From: a bacterium
Lineage (GTDB): Bacteria > Myxococcota_A > UBA9160 > UBA4427
Assembly (NCBI GenBank): GCA_024742285.1
Contig: JANSYR010000005.1
Location: forward strand, 248,001 to 312,000
Length of the DNA: 64,000 nucleotides
Direction of reading: 5' to 3'
In this document: piece after piece, positions 42,528 through 50,933 of the stretch
Numbering within the stretch: the stretch's first letter is position 1
How the letters are laid out: every line of letters starts with the position of its first letter
The notes under the pieces: model-generated
Told to the model about the DNA's origin: nothing
The model's database searches: none
The model's input: the letters and a program-made list of their open reading frames with translations, nothing else
Made by a program: the position numbers and the translations under genes

Positions 42528-43781
42528 TCAGTCGTCGTCGAGGAGATTGGTATTGGCCTTCGCCCAGGCGACGAGCTCCTGCTCGAGGGCGGCGGGCTCG
42601 TTCGCCGCGGGGTTCGCCGCGACGAAGCGGGCGAGGTGACCGAGGGCCTGGCCGACGTGGCGACCCGGGCCGCCACCGAGGCGTTCCATGACGGCGGTGC
42701 CGTCGAGGGCCAGGGCGCGGACCTCGCCGGAACGCTGCCGGGCCGAGCGGATCGAATCGATGCGGGCCTCGATCGCGACGAGCCGGTCCTCGACCCGGTC
42801 CGCCTCCGGCCGATCGTTGTAGTCCGCAAGCTCGAGCCGGCGCCAGACGAAGAGGGCCTCGAGCTCTTCGTCGTCGAGGCGCGAGAGCAGCTTGCGAAGG
42901 CCGGCATCGCGCTCCGGCGACACCGACCGGTCGATCGGATGGCTCGCCTGAAGTCGCTCGACCTTGCGGGCGAGGGCGTGGGGCACGCGGAAACGGATCA
43001 TCGCGCTCGCAGTCGCGCCGCCCCGCAGCCACGCCACCCAGCGCAGCGGCAGGAGCGGGGGAAGTCGGTCGAGCCGGTCGATGTGGTCCGGTTGGGTTCC
43101 CGGAACGAGGAAGTCGAGGACGCCGACCTCGCGCAGGAACTGGAGGGCGCGGGCGGGGCGCGGCGTCTCGAGCACGCGGGTCAGCTCGCGACGGGCGGGT
43201 GCCGCCTGGGGGAGCGCCGGAGCGGCGACCTCGAACGCGGCCCGCGCCGAGTCGATCAGCAGGGAGGTCGGACGCAGGCCGTGTTCCGCGATCAGGCGCG
43301 CGGCGATCCAGTAGCGCCGCGGCGCCGCCGCGAAGGGCGAGGGGGAGGCCTCGTTCGCGGCGAGCTCGAGCTCGCCGGCCAGAAATCCGGCGAGGCGACC
43401 GAAGGGGTCGAGCCAGGATTCGTCCTTTGGGCGGAACGCGAAGGCGTAGGGGCCGAGGCCGAACCGCGCGAGGCGCTCCTCGGGTGCGTGCGCGTCGCAC
43501 GGCACGAGGTCGACCGGTCCCTCGGCGGTCGCCTGGGTGAGGCGTCGGCCGCCCTCGGCACTGACCACGGCGCGGGGCAGCGCCTCGAGCAGCGCTCCCG
43601 GCGTGCCTGCGCAGAGCAGCGACCGGGAAGGCACCCTCGGCGTCGGCCGTGTATGCAGGTCGTGGAGCAAGCCCTCGCCGTGGCTGAAGGAAGCGATGCC
43701 CCGCTCCTCCAGGTGGGCGCAGAGCTCCACGACGGGCTTCGGCAGCGCGCGCGGATTGGAGATCGAAGGGGATTGACGCAT
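42528..43781 (-). CDS. Poly(A)polymerase/CCA-adding-like protein with degenerate catalytic head
   Basis: The protein has 417 residues. The C-terminal two-thirds look like the RNA-binding helical domains of class II nucleotidyltransferases (YWIAARLIAEHGLRP, ALQFLREVGVLDFLVPG, the HxxHxDRLDRL-like stretch). The N-terminal head should carry GGxVRDxLLG and DxD, yet here reads GEGLLHDLHTRPTP and VDLVPCDAHAP, with no metal-binding acidic pair visible. It therefore probably binds RNA without polymerising, or uses another active site. ATG 43781 starts the helical head. It is first in a two-gene unit with the SNF2 helicase downstream. Confidence 0.65.
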   Translation of the reverse strand: MRQSPSISNPRALPKPVVELCAHLEERGIASFSHGEGLLHDLHTRPTPRVPSRSLLCAGTPGALLEALPRAVVSAEGGRRLTQATAEGPVDLVPCDAHAPEERLARFGLGPYAFAFRPKDESWLDPFGRLAGFLAGELELAANEASPSPFAAAPRRYWIAARLIAEHGLRPTSLLIDSARAAFEVAAPALPQAAPARRELTRVLETPRPARALQFLREVGVLDFLVPGTQPDHIDRLDRLPPLLPLRWVAWLRGGATASAMIRFRVPHALARKVERLQASHPIDRSVSPERDAGLRKLLSRLDDEELEALFVWRRLELADYNDRPEADRVEDRLVAIEARIDSIRSARQRSGEVRALALDGTAVMERLGGGPGRHVGQALGHLARFVAANPAANEPAALEQELVAWAKANTNLLDDD

Positions 43782-43862
43782 GGGCGGGGCGCAGTGTAGA
43801 CCGTGCAGAGGAGGGGGGCCGGCGCGCGACGGCGTCGAACGCGCGAGGGAATCCGAGTGACC

Positions 43863-44240
43863 ATGCGACCCCCGATTCGATCGAAGCCTCTCCTGTACGC
43901 CGCGCCGCCAGCGCTCTTCGTCGCCCTGCTCGTGGCGGCGCTGCCCGCCGCGGCGAGCGAGGCATCCGAGAATCGTTGCGAGACGCGGGTCGAGCCGCGC
44001 GCGATCTACGGCCGCAACTACGTGCTGGACCGCGTCACCGTCTGTCGGCACGTCGAGTCCCCGTCGGTCGAGGCGCCGGTGCGCCGCGAACGGCCCGTCC
44101 CGCCGTCGACCTTCGGTGCGCCGATCGCGGCGGAACTCGGAGGCGTCGGTTGGGACGCGGCGCGCACGACGCTCGGCAACGCGCAGTACGACCGCAGTGT
44201 TCGCGCGCTCCGCCGGGCGTTCGTACGTCGCGAGCGCTGA
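43863..44240 (+). CDS. Small secreted hypothetical protein
   Basis: The 125-residue protein has a basic N-terminus, a hydrophobic segment (about 10-31) and a probable cleavage after PAAASE. The mature part has two cysteines (NRCETRV and TVCRHV) about 20 apart that could form a disulfide, followed by basic and Ala-rich sequence. I recognise no family. GTG 43857 is an alternative start two codons up. It is divergent from the poly(A)-polymerase-like gene. Confidence 0.45.
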   Translation: MRPPIRSKPLLYAAPPALFVALLVAALPAAASEASENRCETRVEPRAIYGRNYVLDRVTVCRHVESPSVEAPVRRERPVPPSTFGAPIAAELGGVGWDAARTTLGNAQYDRSVRALRRAFVRRER

Positions 44241-44398
44241 ACGCGCGCAGGCCATCGGTCGTGACGCGCTGCGGTCGTCTTCGCGACCGTGATCGGACTC
44301 AAGCTCGGGTGGAAAAGCACCGAGGGTTTGAGGACCGACCCCGGTCGACGTCGATCGTGCAGCGAAGCACGCGGCGCGGTCCGGAGCATGGAGTTCGC

Positions 44399-44884
44399 AT
44401 GGCTACCGGAGCCGAGTTCGCCGGCCATCGCCCCCACGGAGACGACGCGCGTCCCGACGAACGCCACGTGCGCATTCTGCTCGTCGAAGGCCGGTCCCTC
44501 GTCGCGGACGAGATCCGGGAGTGTCTCAGCTCGACGAGCAGCGCGTCCTTCGAAATCGTCTGCGAGACCGATCTCGTGGATGCAGCGGCGCAGATCCAGG
44601 GCGAGCAATACGACCTGCTGCTGATGGATCCGCAGTTGCCCGGCGTCGAACGCACCGCGGCCCTCGACCTCGCGAACGAGCTCGCCCACCGTCTTCCCGT
44701 GGTCGTGCTGACCGGCACCGAGGCCCTCGAACGCGCGGACGACGGCGTCCGGACGCGACTCGCGACCTGTGTCCGCGAAGCGGACGTCGCCGGCAAGCTG
44801 CTCAAGGCGATCCGACGCGCACGGCGGCTCGGAACCGGCGTGATGACGCCGATGTTCTGCCGGATCGAAGGGCTGATCGCCTAG
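44399..44884 (+). CDS. Orphan single-domain receiver protein, partly degenerate
   Basis: The 161-residue protein is a CheY-like receiver after about 25 N-terminal residues. The phospho-acceptor-type Asp is kept in LLLMDPQLPG, and the VVVLTG strand keeps its Thr. The acidic pair near the start has become VEGRS, and the conserved Lys (usually KP) falls in ADVAGKLLK or is missing, so metal binding and switching are doubtful. With no output domain it may act as a phosphate sink or a partner-binding scaffold. A GGAG site lies six bases before ATG 44399. It precedes the methyltransferase fusion by 61 bases in the same direction. Confidence 0.65.
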   Translation: MATGAEFAGHRPHGDDARPDERHVRILLVEGRSLVADEIRECLSSTSSASFEIVCETDLVDAAAQIQGEQYDLLLMDPQLPGVERTAALDLANELAHRLPVVVLTGTEALERADDGVRTRLATCVREADVAGKLLKAIRRARRLGTGVMTPMFCRIEGLIA

Positions 44885-44945
44885 AGCGCCTCTCCGGGCC
44901 CACTCGGTCTCGTGCTCTCGGGGGGCGGGCGCCTATCCTGCCCGC

Positions 44946-46814
44946 GTGTCGACTCTCCGATTCCGTGTGCCCGGCCGTTCGCAGCCGGTGGGTGGCTGGC
45001 TCGCCGCGCTCTTCCCCGACGTACCCAGACGCGAGCGCCGCGGCTGGATCGAAGACGGGCGCGTCTCCGTCGACGGAGCGCCCTGCGACCGGGGCACCCT
45101 CGACTGTCCGCCGGGCGCCGAGATCGAAGTCGTCCTCGAAGGCGTGTCGCTCGACCAGGTGCTTTCCGGGGCCGCGGCGCTCGGGGCCCGTGAGGCGTCG
45201 TCGTGGGAGGCGATCGTCGCGACCTGTCCCTGGTCCGCGGGCAGCCTCGACGAGACCCTCGAGTTCGAGGTGATCGAGCGGGCCGGGGGCCTTGCGCGGC
45301 TCGTGGTTCGCGGGCGCCGGTCGAGCGGCGCCGAGGTGCTCGACGCGCTGGCAGCGCTCGGACTGCCGGTGGTCGGCGATCTCGTGCGCGGGGCACGCGC
45401 GATCGTCGCCTCGGACGTCGGGGGCGAGCCGGGTCCGCTGCTCTTCGCGGGCGGCGAGACCTCGGACGTGTCCCTCGAGACCGTCGCGCTCTCCGTCTGG
45501 CGCTGGGACCACGATCAACGTGATCGCGCGCGCCCCGGCGACCTAGAGGACGAAGCGGCGGGCCGGCTGGTCGTCTCCGACGAGACCGGGCGGGTGCTCG
45601 CGGGCGGGCACCCCTGGATCCTGCCCGATGGCGCGAGCGATCGGGCGGACCGCTACCGGCCCGGCGCGCGGGTCGAAGTCGAAGACCGTTCCGGTCGCGC
45701 GCGGGGCTGGGCGCGGATCGAGGGGACGGGGCCGATCGGCGCGCGGGTCTGGGCGCCCGCGGACGTCGGGCGCGGGGGGGACTCGATCGAGGCGCGGGTC
45801 GCGAAGGCGCTCGCGCGCCGCCGCGCGCTGCTCGCGCTGCCCTCGAGCGAGACCGGGTGCTTTCGTCTGATCCATGGCGAAGGGGACGCGCTTCCCGGGC
45901 TCCATGTCGACCGGCTCGGGCCGCTGCTGCGCGTGCTCGTCACGGGCTACGCAGCACTCGATCTGCGGGATCGCGTCGTCGACGCCCTCGAGTCGCAGCT
46001 TCCGGTCACGCCGGAAGGGCTGCCCTTCAGCGCGTTCGAGGTGCTGCATCTCCGCTCGCCGGGCCGAGGTCGACTCGACGCGACCCGGTGGGTCCGCGGC
46101 GGCCTCGAACGGCTCCGGGACCAGGGCGTCCTCGTCGGAGAGGCACCTGACCTCGTTGCCCACGAACGTGGCCTCGCCTTCGCACTCGATCCGGGTTGGG
46201 CCTCACCGCGCCGCCCACGGCCGGGTTACGGCCTCTTCGTCGACCAACGCGAGAATCGCGCTCGCCTCGCGCCGGCGGCCGCGCAAGGTGGGCGGTGGCT
46301 CAACCTCTTCGCCCACACCGGCGCGTTCAGTGTCGCGCTACTCGCGGCGGGTGCGGACTCGGTCACGAGCGTCGATCTCTCGGCGCCCTATCTCGCTCGG
46401 CTCGAGCGAAATCTCGCACTCAACTCGGACGCCGGCGTCGACGCGACCCGCCACGAGCGTTTTCGCGGGGATGCGCGGCGCGCCCTCGAGGAGAGCGGGG
46501 GCGGGCTGCGCGGGATCGTGGTCGATCCGCCGACGGCCGCCGCGGCCGGTCGTCGGTTCTGGTCCGTTCGGGAGGACCTCGAGCCCTTGTTGCGCGCCTG
46601 CATCGAGCGGTTGGGGGAGGGCGGGCACCTGCTCGTCACCCAGAACCGCGCGGGGCCCCCGATCGGACTCGACCTCGTGATCGAGCGGGTCGCCCGCCGT
46701 GCCCATCGCGAGATCGATGCGATCGAAGCGGCGCCGGCGGGGCTGGACCACCCGGGCCTGCCCGGCTTTCCGGAGGGCGATCCCTTCGAAGGCGTGCTGC
46801 TGACGCTTCGATAG
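44946..46814 (+). CDS. RlmI-type 23S rRNA methyltransferase fused to S4 and pseudouridine-synthase remnant
   Basis: The 622-residue protein starts at GTG. Residues about 1-65 resemble an S4 RNA-binding domain (RRGWIEDGRVSVDG). Residues about 66-200 look like the distal part of an RluA-type pseudouridine synthase (SSGAEVLDALAALGLPVVGD, compare HQIRvHLaalGhPvvGDplYG) without its catalytic HRLD Asp. A PUA-like domain follows (about 205-290), then the RlmI/RlmK methyltransferase: SAM motif WLNLFAHTGAFS near 449 and GIVVDPPTAA near 522. It should methylate a cytosine in 23S rRNA. RlmI proteins are usually about 395 residues, so the extension is unusual. Confidence 0.82.
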   Translation: MSTLRFRVPGRSQPVGGWLAALFPDVPRRERRGWIEDGRVSVDGAPCDRGTLDCPPGAEIEVVLEGVSLDQVLSGAAALGAREASSWEAIVATCPWSAGSLDETLEFEVIERAGGLARLVVRGRRSSGAEVLDALAALGLPVVGDLVRGARAIVASDVGGEPGPLLFAGGETSDVSLETVALSVWRWDHDQRDRARPGDLEDEAAGRLVVSDETGRVLAGGHPWILPDGASDRADRYRPGARVEVEDRSGRARGWARIEGTGPIGARVWAPADVGRGGDSIEARVAKALARRRALLALPSSETGCFRLIHGEGDALPGLHVDRLGPLLRVLVTGYAALDLRDRVVDALESQLPVTPEGLPFSAFEVLHLRSPGRGRLDATRWVRGGLERLRDQGVLVGEAPDLVAHERGLAFALDPGWASPRRPRPGYGLFVDQRENRARLAPAAAQGGRWLNLFAHTGAFSVALLAAGADSVTSVDLSAPYLARLERNLALNSDAGVDATRHERFRGDARRALEESGGGLRGIVVDPPTAAAAGRRFWSVREDLEPLLRACIERLGEGGHLLVTQNRAGPPIGLDLVIERVARRAHREIDAIEAAPAGLDHPGLPGFPEGDPFEGVLLTLR

Positions 46815-47190
46815 CCGAGGGCGGGATTTCCTTTCGGCGTGCCCGGAGGGACGAACCCCCGTGCGCTCCAACCGTCGAACGATACAATTCGACCGGTTTT
46901 TGGATCGTTGCGGCCGGTTTTTCGCCGAATGTGAAGCTAAAAACCCCCATTTAGAGCTGTCGTGTCTGACACAAACCACCTCATGTCACCACTTCACTGC
47001 GACCCCGAGCGGCACTCCGCCGGTTCGGGGGTCCCCTCCCATTCCGGGACGGGAACCGTAGGAGTACGTCGCCACCCGGCGTCGGAATCCTGCGGACTGG
47101 AATGCACGGACACGCGTGCGGATGCATGCGTGTGTGACGGCTCGACCGGGCGTCCCGAACGACACCCGGCCTGTGGCAGAGGTGAACTCG
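46815..47190 (+). promoter_or_regulatory. Regulatory interval before PEP-CTERM gene
   Basis: This 376-base interval contains the most AT-rich stretch of the region (about 46880-46960). It shows two near-copies of CCGGTTTTT (46901 and 46917 areas), the run TAAAAACCCCCATTTAG, and an exact palindrome GTGTCTGACAC at 46962-46972 suited to a dimeric regulator. A convincing -35/-10 pair was not identified, and no sigma-54 TGGC-N-TTGC site is clear. It probably carries the promoter of the PEP-CTERM gene that starts at ATG 47191. No tRNA or other gene is visible. Confidence 0.5.
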
Positions 47191-47925
47191 ATGCGACGGA
47201 ACTTTTCGATTCGGACGGCGGTGGCGCGCAGCGCGCTGCTGGTCGGTCTGATCCTGGGAGCGGGGCCGGCCCTCGCACTCCCGGCCAACTTCAGCCCTTC
47301 GGGCGGCTTCGACACGACGAATCTCGGCGGCCTGCCGACGGTGACGATCGGCGCCGAAGACGCGTTCGTGGGCGTCGGCGAAGGGGCGCCGGGGGCCTTC
47401 GACGTGAACGTCGAAGGATCGATGTCGCTCTGCATCCTCTTCAACGACGACGTCTGTCGAGCGAACACGGGCGGGATCAACGGGCCCTTCAGCGTGATCA
47501 TGACGCTGACGGTGACGGCCGTGAACACCGAAGCCCTCGGTTCGCCGTTCACGATCTTCTTGAGCGCGCTGTCCTCGGACTACGCCGCCAACGAGGTTGC
47601 GGTCGAATTGGACCCGACGCTTCCCGCCGACCTGGACACGACGGCGGTCCCGGACTTCGTCTGGAACGAGAGCTTCTCGCCGGCCGTGCGGGTCACCGAT
47701 GCCCTCTTCGGTCTCGACTACGTGGGGTATACGGTCGACGGCGTCGGGGACTCGCTCACGCTCCGCTACGACGTGTCGCGCGCACCGACGGCCTTCGGAA
47801 CGCCCCAGCTCTCCACGAATGCCACCTCCGCGGTGATTCCCGAGCCGGGGACGGCGCTGCTGATGGGCCTCGGCCTGGCCGGGCTGGCCTTCGCGGGGCG
47901 TCCGGTCGAGCGAAGGACCAACTGA
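47191..47925 (+). CDS. PEP-CTERM sorting domain protein
   Basis: The 244-residue exported protein has an N-terminal signal (hydrophobic about 13-30, cleavage after ALALP) and at the C-terminus the exosortase recognition domain: IPEPGTALL, a hydrophobic membrane span of about 18 residues and a basic tail RPVERR. The middle is beta-rich and Gly/Thr/Asn-rich, with no catalytic motif, as usual for these surface or extracellular-matrix proteins. Such substrates are processed by an exosortase (EpsH), not seen in this window, and are generally tied to exopolysaccharide. It is followed by the TPR-barrel gene after about 170 bases on the same strand. Confidence 0.88.
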   Translation: MRRNFSIRTAVARSALLVGLILGAGPALALPANFSPSGGFDTTNLGGLPTVTIGAEDAFVGVGEGAPGAFDVNVEGSMSLCILFNDDVCRANTGGINGPFSVIMTLTVTAVNTEALGSPFTIFLSALSSDYAANEVAVELDPTLPADLDTTAVPDFVWNESFSPAVRVTDALFGLDYVGYTVDGVGDSLTLRYDVSRAPTAFGTPQLSTNATSAVIPEPGTALLMGLGLAGLAFAGRPVERRTN

Positions 47926-48093
47926 CGCGATCGGGTCGGACCTGGTCGCCAAACGCCACACCCGGATGGAGTCGACGGGCTCGGACTGCCTCGACCCTTC
48001 GGACCACCGATCGTGGCGCCAGAGCGAACCGCGATGGCTACCTTGTCCGAGGCGTCGTCGGATGAGTCACCGACCCGGCGACCGAGATTGAGA

Positions 48094-49794
48094 ATGGGGG
48101 AAACCGTGCGGAAGCATTCGGCGATCAGAGGCCTCGCAACGGGCATTGGGTTGAGCTTCGCGCTCTCGCTGCCCGGCGCCGTCATGGCGGGCCCGGTCGA
48201 GGACGCGATGAGCCAGGCGCGCCAGGACGTCGAGCAGGGCCGATGCGAGCAGGCCGCGGCCCGACTACGCGGCATCAGCGGACTCGAGAGCCGCGCCGCG
48301 CTCCTCGCCGGGCAGTGCCAGATCCGCACCGGGCTCTATCCGGAGGCCCTGTCGAGCCTCGACCGCATCCGCGGGGCCGACGATCTCTCCCGGGAGCAGG
48401 TGGGCGACGTCGAGCTCTACCGCGGCGTCGCGCTCTATCACCTCGAGCGCTACACCGAGGCGGCGGCGGCCCTCGACAGCGCGCGTGGCCTCACGTCCGA
48501 AGAGGCCCAGCTCCAGCTCTACACCGGTCTTCTCTTCCTCCGTGACGGCGACAACGACCGGGCGGCCCCGGCCCTCGAAGCCGCGAGCCGCCTCGAGCCC
48601 CGGCTGACGGAGCCGGTCGCTTCCTACTACGCCGGCCTCGCCTGGCAGGGCTCCTCCGAACGAGAGCGCGCGCGTAACGCCTTCCAGCGCGTCGTCGATC
48701 TCGACGGCGACGGACCGTGGGGCAAGGAGGCGGCGAAGCTCCTCGAATCGACGGAGCTCTTCCCGTACTACGTGCGTGGTCGCGTCGGCGTCGAGTACGA
48801 CGACAACGTGCTGCTCCGAGGCAGCGTGACCGAGACCGGCGCCGCGATCCTCGACATCGCCGGTGAGAAGGACTGGCGCGGCGTCTGGGACATCGACGGC
48901 GGCGTGCGACTCTGGCAGGCCGAGGACGGCCAGACCGACGCGGGGCTGACCGCCGGCTACTCGGGCAACGCCCACGTCGACCTCGACGGCCTCGATACCC
49001 ACTTCATCCGGACCGGCGCCTACCTGTCGCGACGGCTCGGGGCGCGGACCGTCGCCCAGGCGCGCTACCAGTTCGGCTACGCGCACGTCAAGAACGAGAA
49101 CGACTACCTCTTCGAGCACCTCGGCCAGCTCTCGCTTACGCACACGTGGCAGAAGAACGGGACGACCTTCGTCTTCGCGGACGTCGTGAGCGACGATCTC
49201 CGGTTCCGGAACCGCGAGGTGACGAACAGCGCGGGCGGTGGCGCGGGCAATGCCTGCGGCGTGGCGCTGGCCCCGGGCGAAATCGGCTGTAGCCCCGCCG
49301 GTGTCGAAGAGCGCAACGCCCGCGATCGCGACGGGATCGGCTACGGCGCCGCCGTCGAGCACCGCTACCTCGTGCCCCTTCCGAACGGCCTCGACGATCT
49401 CTTCGAGGAGCTCGAGATCGGCGGCGGATACCGCTTTGGCTACTACGACTCCGAAGGGGACGAGTGGCAGCACTTCGCGAACACGCTGAGCGCGATCCTC
49501 GAGGTCGAGCTTCCCCTCGACTTCTCGGTCCTGACCCGCGGCAGCTACACCCGGCGCGACTTCGACAACCCGTCCACTTTCCCGGACGCGGAGACGGCCG
49601 GACTCGAATATGCCCTCTCGAACGACGACCGCGAGGAGAACGAGTGGATCTTCTCGGGGGAAGTCGTGAAGGGCATCACCGACAATTTCTCGGCGAGCGT
49701 CGCCTACCAGTACCTGGACAACGACTCGAACCGGGACGCCTACAACTACGACCGCCACATCGTGGGCGGCTATCTGAACTTCCGATTCGACTGA
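48094..49794 (+). CDS. TPR plus outer-membrane beta-barrel protein (Slam/DUF560-like)
   Basis: The protein has about 566 residues. A signal peptide (cleavage near GAVMAG) is followed by helical TPR-like repeats (about 25-220; VDVEQGRCEQAA, YHLERYTEAAAALD, ASYYAGLAWQGS) and then a barrel of about 14 strands (230-566) with aromatic girdles, ending GYLNFRFD. This TPR-then-barrel order is that of Slam translocators that move lipoproteins to the cell surface and of related DUF560 proteins. Its actual cargo is unknown. ATG 48094 or GTG 48106 (GGGGGAA upstream) are both possible starts. It sits between the PEP-CTERM and Ala/Gly-rich genes in the same direction. Confidence 0.72.
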   Translation: MGETVRKHSAIRGLATGIGLSFALSLPGAVMAGPVEDAMSQARQDVEQGRCEQAAARLRGISGLESRAALLAGQCQIRTGLYPEALSSLDRIRGADDLSREQVGDVELYRGVALYHLERYTEAAAALDSARGLTSEEAQLQLYTGLLFLRDGDNDRAAPALEAASRLEPRLTEPVASYYAGLAWQGSSERERARNAFQRVVDLDGDGPWGKEAAKLLESTELFPYYVRGRVGVEYDDNVLLRGSVTETGAAILDIAGEKDWRGVWDIDGGVRLWQAEDGQTDAGLTAGYSGNAHVDLDGLDTHFIRTGAYLSRRLGARTVAQARYQFGYAHVKNENDYLFEHLGQLSLTHTWQKNGTTFVFADVVSDDLRFRNREVTNSAGGGAGNACGVALAPGEIGCSPAGVEERNARDRDGIGYGAAVEHRYLVPLPNGLDDLFEELEIGGGYRFGYYDSEGDEWQHFANTLSAILEVELPLDFSVLTRGSYTRRDFDNPSTFPDAETAGLEYALSNDDREENEWIFSGEVVKGITDNFSASVAYQYLDNDSNRDAYNYDRHIVGGYLNFRFD

Positions 49795-49872
49795 ATCGAA
49801 AAACCAGGAATCGACCAAGGCTGCCGATCGTCGCCGGACGATCACGTCGATCCAGACACGTGGAGAAATCCA

Positions 49873-50790
49873 ATGAGTCCGACTTCTCGAAATACGCTGA
49901 TCATCGGTGGCGGCCTGATCCTGATCGCACTGCTCTTCACTTGCGGGCCGCTGGGCGGCCTCTTCGGCGGTGACGAGGGCATGAAGACCGCCGTGGAGAC
50001 GCCGCCGGTCGCGGCCGGACCGCCCGAGCCGGCCGAGGACATCGAGGACACGGCGGCGGCGGCGACGTCCGGTGCCGCCGCGGGGGCCGGTGCCGGCGCG
50101 AACGGCGCAGCGGTGGCCGCACTCGGAGCGGGTGCGGCGGCCGGTGGTATGGCGGGTGCCGAAGACGGCGACGACACCGTCGTGGGGGCCGCGGGCGTGA
50201 TTCCCGGCGATGCCGGTTCGGCGGCTTCGGCCGGCGCGGGCGGGGCCTCGAGCGGCATCGGCGCGGCGGCGGCAGCGACGGCCGCAGGCGCAGCAGGCGC
50301 CGGGGCAGCCGCAGCCGCGGCCGGAGCGGGCTCGGGTTCCGGCGCGGGCGTGGCGACGACCGCGGCCGCGACGGCGACGCCGCCGGTTTCCGCGGGGCCG
50401 CCCGCGGCGCCGAACGCGCCCATGGTCCCGGTGGCCGACACCTCGGGCGCAGCGGATGCGGCGGCCGTCGCCGCGGCAGCTGCCGCCGGCGCGGCCAGCG
50501 CGTTCGACAACGCCTATGCGGGCCTCTCCGGAGACGGGATCGACGCGGCGGGCAAGGTCGTCGACCGCTTCGCGCCGCCCGTGGCCGCAGTGCCGGGGGG
50601 TGGACTCGCCATGAACGGGGCACAGCGATCGATCGGCTCTTCGATCGGTGGCGTTCGCCAGCCGTGTGACTCGCCCGGCGCCGGCTGTCGGAACGCCGCG
50701 GGCCCGCCGTCGATCCGGCCGGTGATTCCCGGACCGCCTCGCGGAGGCGCGGGGACCGGCACGGGGGGCGGAGGAAACGACCAGATCTAG
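49873..50790 (+). CDS. Ala/Gly-rich membrane-anchored low-complexity protein
   Basis: The 305-residue protein has a hydrophobic anchor at about 9-32 and no clear cleavage site. The rest is mostly Ala, Gly, Pro, Ser and Thr (for example GAGAGANGAA) with short acidic islands, a single Cys pair (QPCDSPGAGC) and a Gly-rich end. It is probably disordered, periplasmic or extracellular, and may span the periplasm as a flexible stalk. I recognise no family. GGAGAAA precedes the ATG. It is 78 bases after the TPR-barrel gene and followed by a strong terminator, so the three genes form a likely unit. Confidence 0.6.
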   Translation: MSPTSRNTLIIGGGLILIALLFTCGPLGGLFGGDEGMKTAVETPPVAAGPPEPAEDIEDTAAAATSGAAAGAGAGANGAAVAALGAGAAAGGMAGAEDGDDTVVGAAGVIPGDAGSAASAGAGGASSGIGAAAAATAAGAAGAGAAAAAAGAGSGSGAGVATTAAATATPPVSAGPPAAPNAPMVPVADTSGAADAAAVAAAAAAGAASAFDNAYAGLSGDGIDAAGKVVDRFAPPVAAVPGGGLAMNGAQRSIGSSIGGVRQPCDSPGAGCRNAAGPPSIRPVIPGPPRGGAGTGTGGGGNDQI

Positions 50791-50826
50791 GTCGGGACGA
50801 GCCCACTCGTTCCTCTTCGACGACGA

Positions 50827-50867
50827 GACCGCGTGGCGTGCTTCGGCTGCCACGCGGTCTTCTCTTT
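50827..50867 (+). terminator. Strong intrinsic terminator ending the surface-gene unit
   Basis: GACCGCGTGGC (50827-50837) pairs perfectly with GCCACGCGGTC (50849-50859) across an 11-base loop and is followed by TTCTCTTT. It lies 37 bases past the stop of the Ala/Gly-rich gene. Confidence 0.85.
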
Positions 50868-50933
50868 GGGGTGGTCTTGCGTGGAAGGGGCGGGCTGGCC
50901 CACCGTTGCGGCGCGCGCGGCAGGAGGGACGAC

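Noticed and set aside
46962-48065. 367-codon plus-strand frame covering the PEP-CTERM gene
   Set aside because: The PEP-CTERM protein in the other frame has a signal peptide and exact sorting motif; this frame is Arg/Gly-rich.
49873-50790. Ala/Gly-rich gene as non-coding low-complexity DNA
   Set aside because: It has a good ribosome site, an N-terminal anchor, a terminator after its stop and lies in line with neighbours, so I kept it as a gene.
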